From: Rhexocercosporidium sp. MPI-PUGE-AT-0058
Lineage: Eukaryota; Ascomycota; Leotiomycetes; Helotiales
NCBI GenBank assembly: GCA_020746875.1
Contig: JAGTJL010000011.1
Span: forward strand, 1,612,001-1,676,000
DNA: 64,000 bases
Reading direction: 5' to 3'
Shown here: in pieces, positions 60,837 to 64,000 of the stretch
Numbering within the stretch: the first letter of the stretch is position 1
Layout of the letters: each line of letters starts with the position of its first letter
Notes under the pieces: generated by a model
What the model saw: the letters and a program-made list of their open reading frames with translations, nothing else
Told to the model about the DNA's origin: nothing
Databases searched by the model: none
Made by a program: the position numbers and the translations under genes

Positions 60837-61091
60837 TATTACGACTCCTTGAGCTTCGTATTCTAATCGAGCGAGCTTGGCATCGCTCGTAGCATTGTTT
60901 TAGCATAGCAACTATAGCGCTAGGCCTAATCGGGAAAGGCTAGGAGGACCTTTTGTATATTTATACTAGAGCTCCCTCTTATAAAGAGTTCTCCTTTTCT
61001 CTTTGTCTTTTCTTCTTGATTCTAAACGTAGCTTTAGGTCTAAATACAAAGCTATCTCTTACACCGTATCAACCTCTAGCCAGCCGTAATA
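60837..61091 (+). repeat. 3' LTR of GyE
   Basis: It pairs with 54311-54565 and is GC-richer and less RIP-altered than the 5' copy, though the two were identical at insertion. It is followed by target duplication ATATA. Confidence 0.93.
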
Positions 61092-61214
61092 ATATAATCA
61101 GCCCCTGGAATTGAAAATTAAAGCTATTTAAATTACTTAAGTAAATACTTTGCCCTTATATCACTTGGTCAGAGTTCTATAGTACAAAATAGCCTGTCTA
61201 CGACTGCTCTCGCG

Positions 61215-61436
61215 ATGCAAAGACTTAAGCTTAGGTATCGGGATTTGTATGAGCCTAGTACTCGCCGAGAGAGGGCATATATGCAGGGCATTTCATCAGT
61301 GTACCAGACAAATAGTATTGAAGATGCTACTACAATTGCTGCGGCTACGATGCAGCGGAAGGTAATTAGTAAGGTTGAAGTATATACCCAGGATGCGGAC
61401 TTTGAAGCTGATGATGATTTTGATAGGCTGGCATAA
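61215..61436 (+). pseudogene. C-terminal remnant of MULE transposase in M4
   Basis: A 73-codon open frame ends ...TMQRKVISKVEVYTQDADFEADDDFDRLA. The same C-terminal stretch is recognisable in M2 and M3, where it closes the transposase frame. The part before it (YRDLYEPSTRRERAYMQ) also belongs to the family. The catalytic and zinc-binding parts are missing, so no transposition activity is expected. The frame is free of stops, in line with the light RIP of this short element. Confidence 0.8.
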
Positions 61437-61879
61437 TTCTAGTTATGCACTATACATAGTTATTCATACAAGTTTTAGTAGTGATAAATGTACCCTTCAT
61501 TTTCGTCTCGCTTCCTTAGCGTATGGTGGTTTAGCTATTCACGTATGGCGATTTAGCTGTACCCTTTATTAACTTCTTCTTCTACCGATCTGCAGAAGAG
61601 CTAATTTCCTCTCGCTCGTAAAGCTAATAGTATATTATACTTCAGGAGGTCATAGAATCGGTTGCAATCTTTTTAACCTCGAAATCTCTCTTAAATACAT
61701 CGAAAACTCGCTCTTTCGCGAGCGTATTATATTCTTTAAAGTCTTTTTTCTATACTAGAAGATGCCTCTTCTTTACGCTGCAAAGTACTCGTCCTATCGT
61801 ATTAATTCCAAAAGTTAATACTATTAACGTATTATTTTAGAAACGAGGAGATTACCGTCCTACGAGATCCGACACCCCC

Positions 61880-62024
61880 TGGTAAACGTGTGTCGTAGCA
61901 GCGGTTTCGGTGTGGGGTTCAGATGCACTCCGTGATGTTCCCTGTGATTCGCGCTCACTATCAACCGGGGGAGTATAGAGCTCGGTGCCTTTTTTTTGCC
62001 CTACACTTTGCGCTAAAATTAAGG
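61880..62024. other. Host DNA beyond TcF, probable distal 5' flank of the NLR gene
   Basis: It has normal composition and no frame with recognisable motifs. Together with 52832-53031 it formed one continuous sequence before TcF inserted. Confidence 0.55.
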
Positions 62025-62184
62025 TGTAACGACAGGTATGCTTCGGCTAGGTCAGGGGTCCGGAACAGGTCCGACTCCCCTCCGACTCCTTATATATATG
62101 GCTCCTTCTTATATAGTAGCTCTGTAGTTTTTGTATTTTAAGTATTAAGTTTATTTTCACGTTTAAGGCTCTTGCGTCGTTATA
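62025..62184. repeat. Short solo LTR (160 bp)
   Basis: It begins TGTAACGACAGG and ends TTGCGTCGTTATA, so the ends are near-inverted as in LTRs. A perfect 5-bp duplication TAAGG flanks it (62020-62024, 62185-62189). An internal GTCCGACTCC and TATATATATGGCTCC part recalls the GyA LTR, but the sequence is clearly a different, shorter family. No partner lies in the window. Confidence 0.85.
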
Positions 62185-62189
62185 TAAGG

Positions 62190-64000
62190 CCAGGTTTATA
62201 AAAAAGACCTAGTGAGATTATTTCAGTTAATAATCGGTTAAAAATTAATTAAAGATTTTTATTTTATTTTAAATAAATCAAGAATTATTAATTATAAGCC
62301 AAATATTAATTTATATATCAGTAAAAACCTGTAATAAGCAATAGCGGTTATTGCCCGTCTTTGCCTGAAATCGCAGCCGCAGTGTAAGGTTCATAAGGTA
62401 GAGTGCTACGACAGTTATAATTTAAACTAATCTCTAAGGAAGTAAGAGGGGACTAGGAGTGATTTCCCTTTAAATACATAAGCCCCCAGCTTCCGCTAAG
62501 CCTCCGCACTAGGCCCGATTAAGCTGTAAGCTTACCTTTTATTCTACTCTTAACATTACTTTCTCTCTTAGGCTATAGTCTTTAAAGCTATTAGTTTTCG
62601 ACTTAGCTACGTATTATTTTTATATTTCTTCTGTAAGACTTTTATAACGTTTTTATTTTCTTTTGTATTTATATTAAGCTATTATAAACTTTAAAACCTC
62701 GTAAGAAAAATAAAGAAGCATATATAATAATAATTAGTCCTCTCGTAGCCTTAAATGCCTCCGTAAAGCTTTCGCATGTTTTTAAAGTTATACCGTGCCG
62801 TAGCTTCTTCCGTAGCCGTATCGTTACTTATTTAAAGGTCTACCGAAGCTTAGTCGTATTATTGCTCTTCCGGAGCTATATTATGCCGTGGCTCTTTCGG
62901 AGCCGTATTGAAGCTCTGTCGGGCTGAGTTTATTATAATTATCTTAAATTACCTCCTCTTTTTAAGGTGGCCTTTCGGCTACGTATATTAGCGTATCTTA
63001 AATCAAAAGGAATACTTAAAAAAAAAATTCGGTAATAATATAGCTTTATAGCCTTTTATTAGCGCACGTTCGGTATATATTCGGACGGTTTCTTAGCCTC
63101 TTTCGGAGACGAGTCGGTGCCTTATTTATATTAGCTCTCTTTATAAGGCGTCTTAAATAGCTTAAATTCACACTTTCGAGCAAGTGCTAAAGTAGCTTCG
63201 CTCGTACGAAGTATACCACTTAATAAGTCACTTATAGCTTATAGTTTTACTTGGGATAACGCCTATCGACTATTAAACCTTTGTCTATTATAATATAAGT
63301 ATAATCACTAGCTTTACGGCGCTCTTACGGAGCTAAATCGTATTCCGACGCTCTTTCGGAGCCAAATCGACGCTCTTACGAAGCCGGACCGAGCTCTTTC
63401 GGAGCTAAAACGTGTTTTATTTTCTTTTAATATATTAATTCGCAAAGTGTCTTTTTCTTCCGTAATTATAATACGTAGCTTTTATATAATAGCTAAAAAA
63501 GTGATCGGTGCTACCGCAAAATCGATAGGTATTTCGTGTCGCTTTTATACGTATTCCGTAACTCGTCCGTATCGATTCTATAACTAAAGCCGTAATCGCG
63601 GCTACGGCCTCTATTCGACGTATAAGCCGTAATACTTTTTTACGTATATTAAGCGATAACTGTTGCCGTAATAAGTCTTTTCGTAACTTAGGCCGGAGCT
63701 TCGAAAATAAAGTGTTTGTTTTATAACGGTCTTTCGTAAGGCTTAAAGTCTCTTTTAAGCCGTCGAGCCTCTTAACGAAGTCGTTCGTAATCTCTTTATT
63801 TCTTTGCCGAGCTTTTTTATATTAAATTAACGCGTTAAAACGCCGGGAAATCGAGTTTTATATTAAATTAAGGAGTTAAACCTTAAAATCTTCTTACGAA
63901 ATTCTTATTTTTATATCTTCTCCGATTTTATTCCGCTTGTATATTATTTATATTCTTTCCGGCCTTTCTACAAACGTAAGTATATAATAAGCTATTTTGT
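62190..64000. other. RIP-affected DNA, possible start of another LTR element running off the window
   Basis: The stretch at 62411 onward begins TGCTACGACAG and has LTR-like composition (a CCCCCAGC-rich part followed by T-rich text), but no second copy is in the window. From 62.7 kb on it is AT-rich and contains the palindrome cluster described separately. No protein motif was recognised on either strand. Confidence 0.45.
62864..63405. repeat. Cluster of GCTCTTNCGGAGC palindromes
   Basis: The 13-bp word GCTCTT(T/A/C)CGGAGC, or a one-base variant, occurs at 62864, 62891, 63321, 63350, 63372 and 63393. Each can fold into a stem GCTC/GAGC or CTCT-CGGAG. Less exact relatives lie around (for example near 62815 and 63103). 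In the right-hand group four copies are spaced 21-29 bp apart. Confidence 0.85.

Larger units (their letters stand above)
54311..61091 (+). mobile_element. GyE: complete Ty3/Gypsy chromodomain retrotransposon, RIP-inactivated
   Basis: LTRs at 54311-54565 and 60837-61091 begin TGTTACGACTCC and end GCCGTAATA (from GTAACA). The target duplication ATATA (54306-54310, 61092-61096) is perfect. A classical polypurine tract CGGGAGGGAAGGG directly precedes the 3' LTR. Plus-strand gag, protease, reverse transcriptase, RNase H, integrase and chromodomain relics are in Gypsy order. It is nested in M4. Confidence 0.95.
54155..61564 (+). mobile_element. M4: 624-bp MULE deletion derivative, split by Gypsy GyE
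   Basis: Termini GGGTACAGCTAAATCG...GCTGTACCC match the M1-M3 family, with an 8-bp duplication TTTATTAA (54147-54154, 61565-61572). Without GyE the element is 54155-54310 plus 61097-61564. It joins the family's 5' untranslated end directly to the last part of the transposase frame, so it is non-autonomous. Orientation is opposite to M1-M3. RIP is light compared with the elements around it. Confidence 0.9.
53032..61879 (-). mobile_element. TcF: Tc1/mariner-superfamily transposon with nested MULE and Gypsy
   Basis: Inverted ends GGGGGTGTCGGATCTCGT (53032 onward, and reverse complement ending 61879) match over about 22 bp. TA is present on the left (53030-53031); the right flank reads TG, so the duplication is imperfect. 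Net length without M4 and GyE is about 1.43 kb, normal for Tc1 elements. The ends keep their GC, while the transposase part is RIP-altered. It sits 198 bp upstream of the NLR start codon, in the gene's 5' flank. Confidence 0.85.

Noticed and set aside
1..64000. Centromere or telomere
   Set aside because: AT-rich nested transposons would suit a centromere, but no telomeric repeat is seen, and sequence alone cannot show centromere function; CENP-A mapping would be needed.

Overview
The window looks like chromosomal DNA of a filamentous ascomycete (Pezizomycotina). Most of it is very AT-rich and TpA-rich. Copies of the same repeat differ mainly by C-to-T and G-to-A, and coding relics are full of TAA/TAG where CAA/CAG once stood. 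This is the signature of repeat-induced point mutation (RIP). Introns of 49-61 bp with GT...AG ends and a seven-helix receptor of a fungal type support the assignment. I cannot name genus or species, and I saw no tRNA, rRNA or CRISPR array.

Two low-mutation host islands sit in this transposon graveyard. Island 1 (about 27.6-30.96 kb) holds one apparently intact minus-strand gene: a three-exon, 416-residue cAMP-receptor-like G-protein-coupled receptor (28096-29457). Island 2 (50.68-53.03 kb, plus outliers at 48.42-48.57 kb and 61.88-62.02 kb) holds a minus-strand NLR-type STAND gene: a DUF7708-like N-terminus, an NB-ARC-like P-loop domain, a winged-helix-like region and the start of a helical repeat region. 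It is broken by a pogo-type transposon, a nonsense codon and four single-base frame breaks.

The rest is nested mobile elements, which can be unpacked by long terminal repeats (LTRs), terminal inverted repeats (TIRs) and target-site duplications (TSDs). Left nest (1.3-27.4 kb): Gypsy element GyA copy 2 (plus) is interrupted by (a) Gypsy GyB (2730-13586), itself holding a Mutator-like element M1 (5398-7922); (b) a solo LTR (13663-14083); and (c) a Copia element CopD (14964-25139, coding minus), itself holding a Tc1/mariner relic (17150-18445) and a 525-bp MULE deletion derivative M2 (22174-22698). Middle nest (33.5-48.4 kb): three copies of one pogo family (P3, P1, P4). P3 holds MULE M3 (34448-36996) and P1 holds a complete Gypsy GyA copy 1 (39621-46278). 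Next comes another pogo-type element, Q (48576-50682), sitting in the NLR gene. Right nest (53.0-61.9 kb): a Tc1-like element TcF encloses a 624-bp MULE derivative M4, which encloses Gypsy GyE (54311-61091).

Short elements (solo LTRs, MULE derivatives M2 and M4) have kept near-normal base composition while longer neighbours are saturated with transitions, as expected if RIP has a length threshold. The last 1.8 kb (62.2-64 kb) is another RIP-affected stretch with a cluster of short GCTC...GAGC palindromes that I cannot assign.
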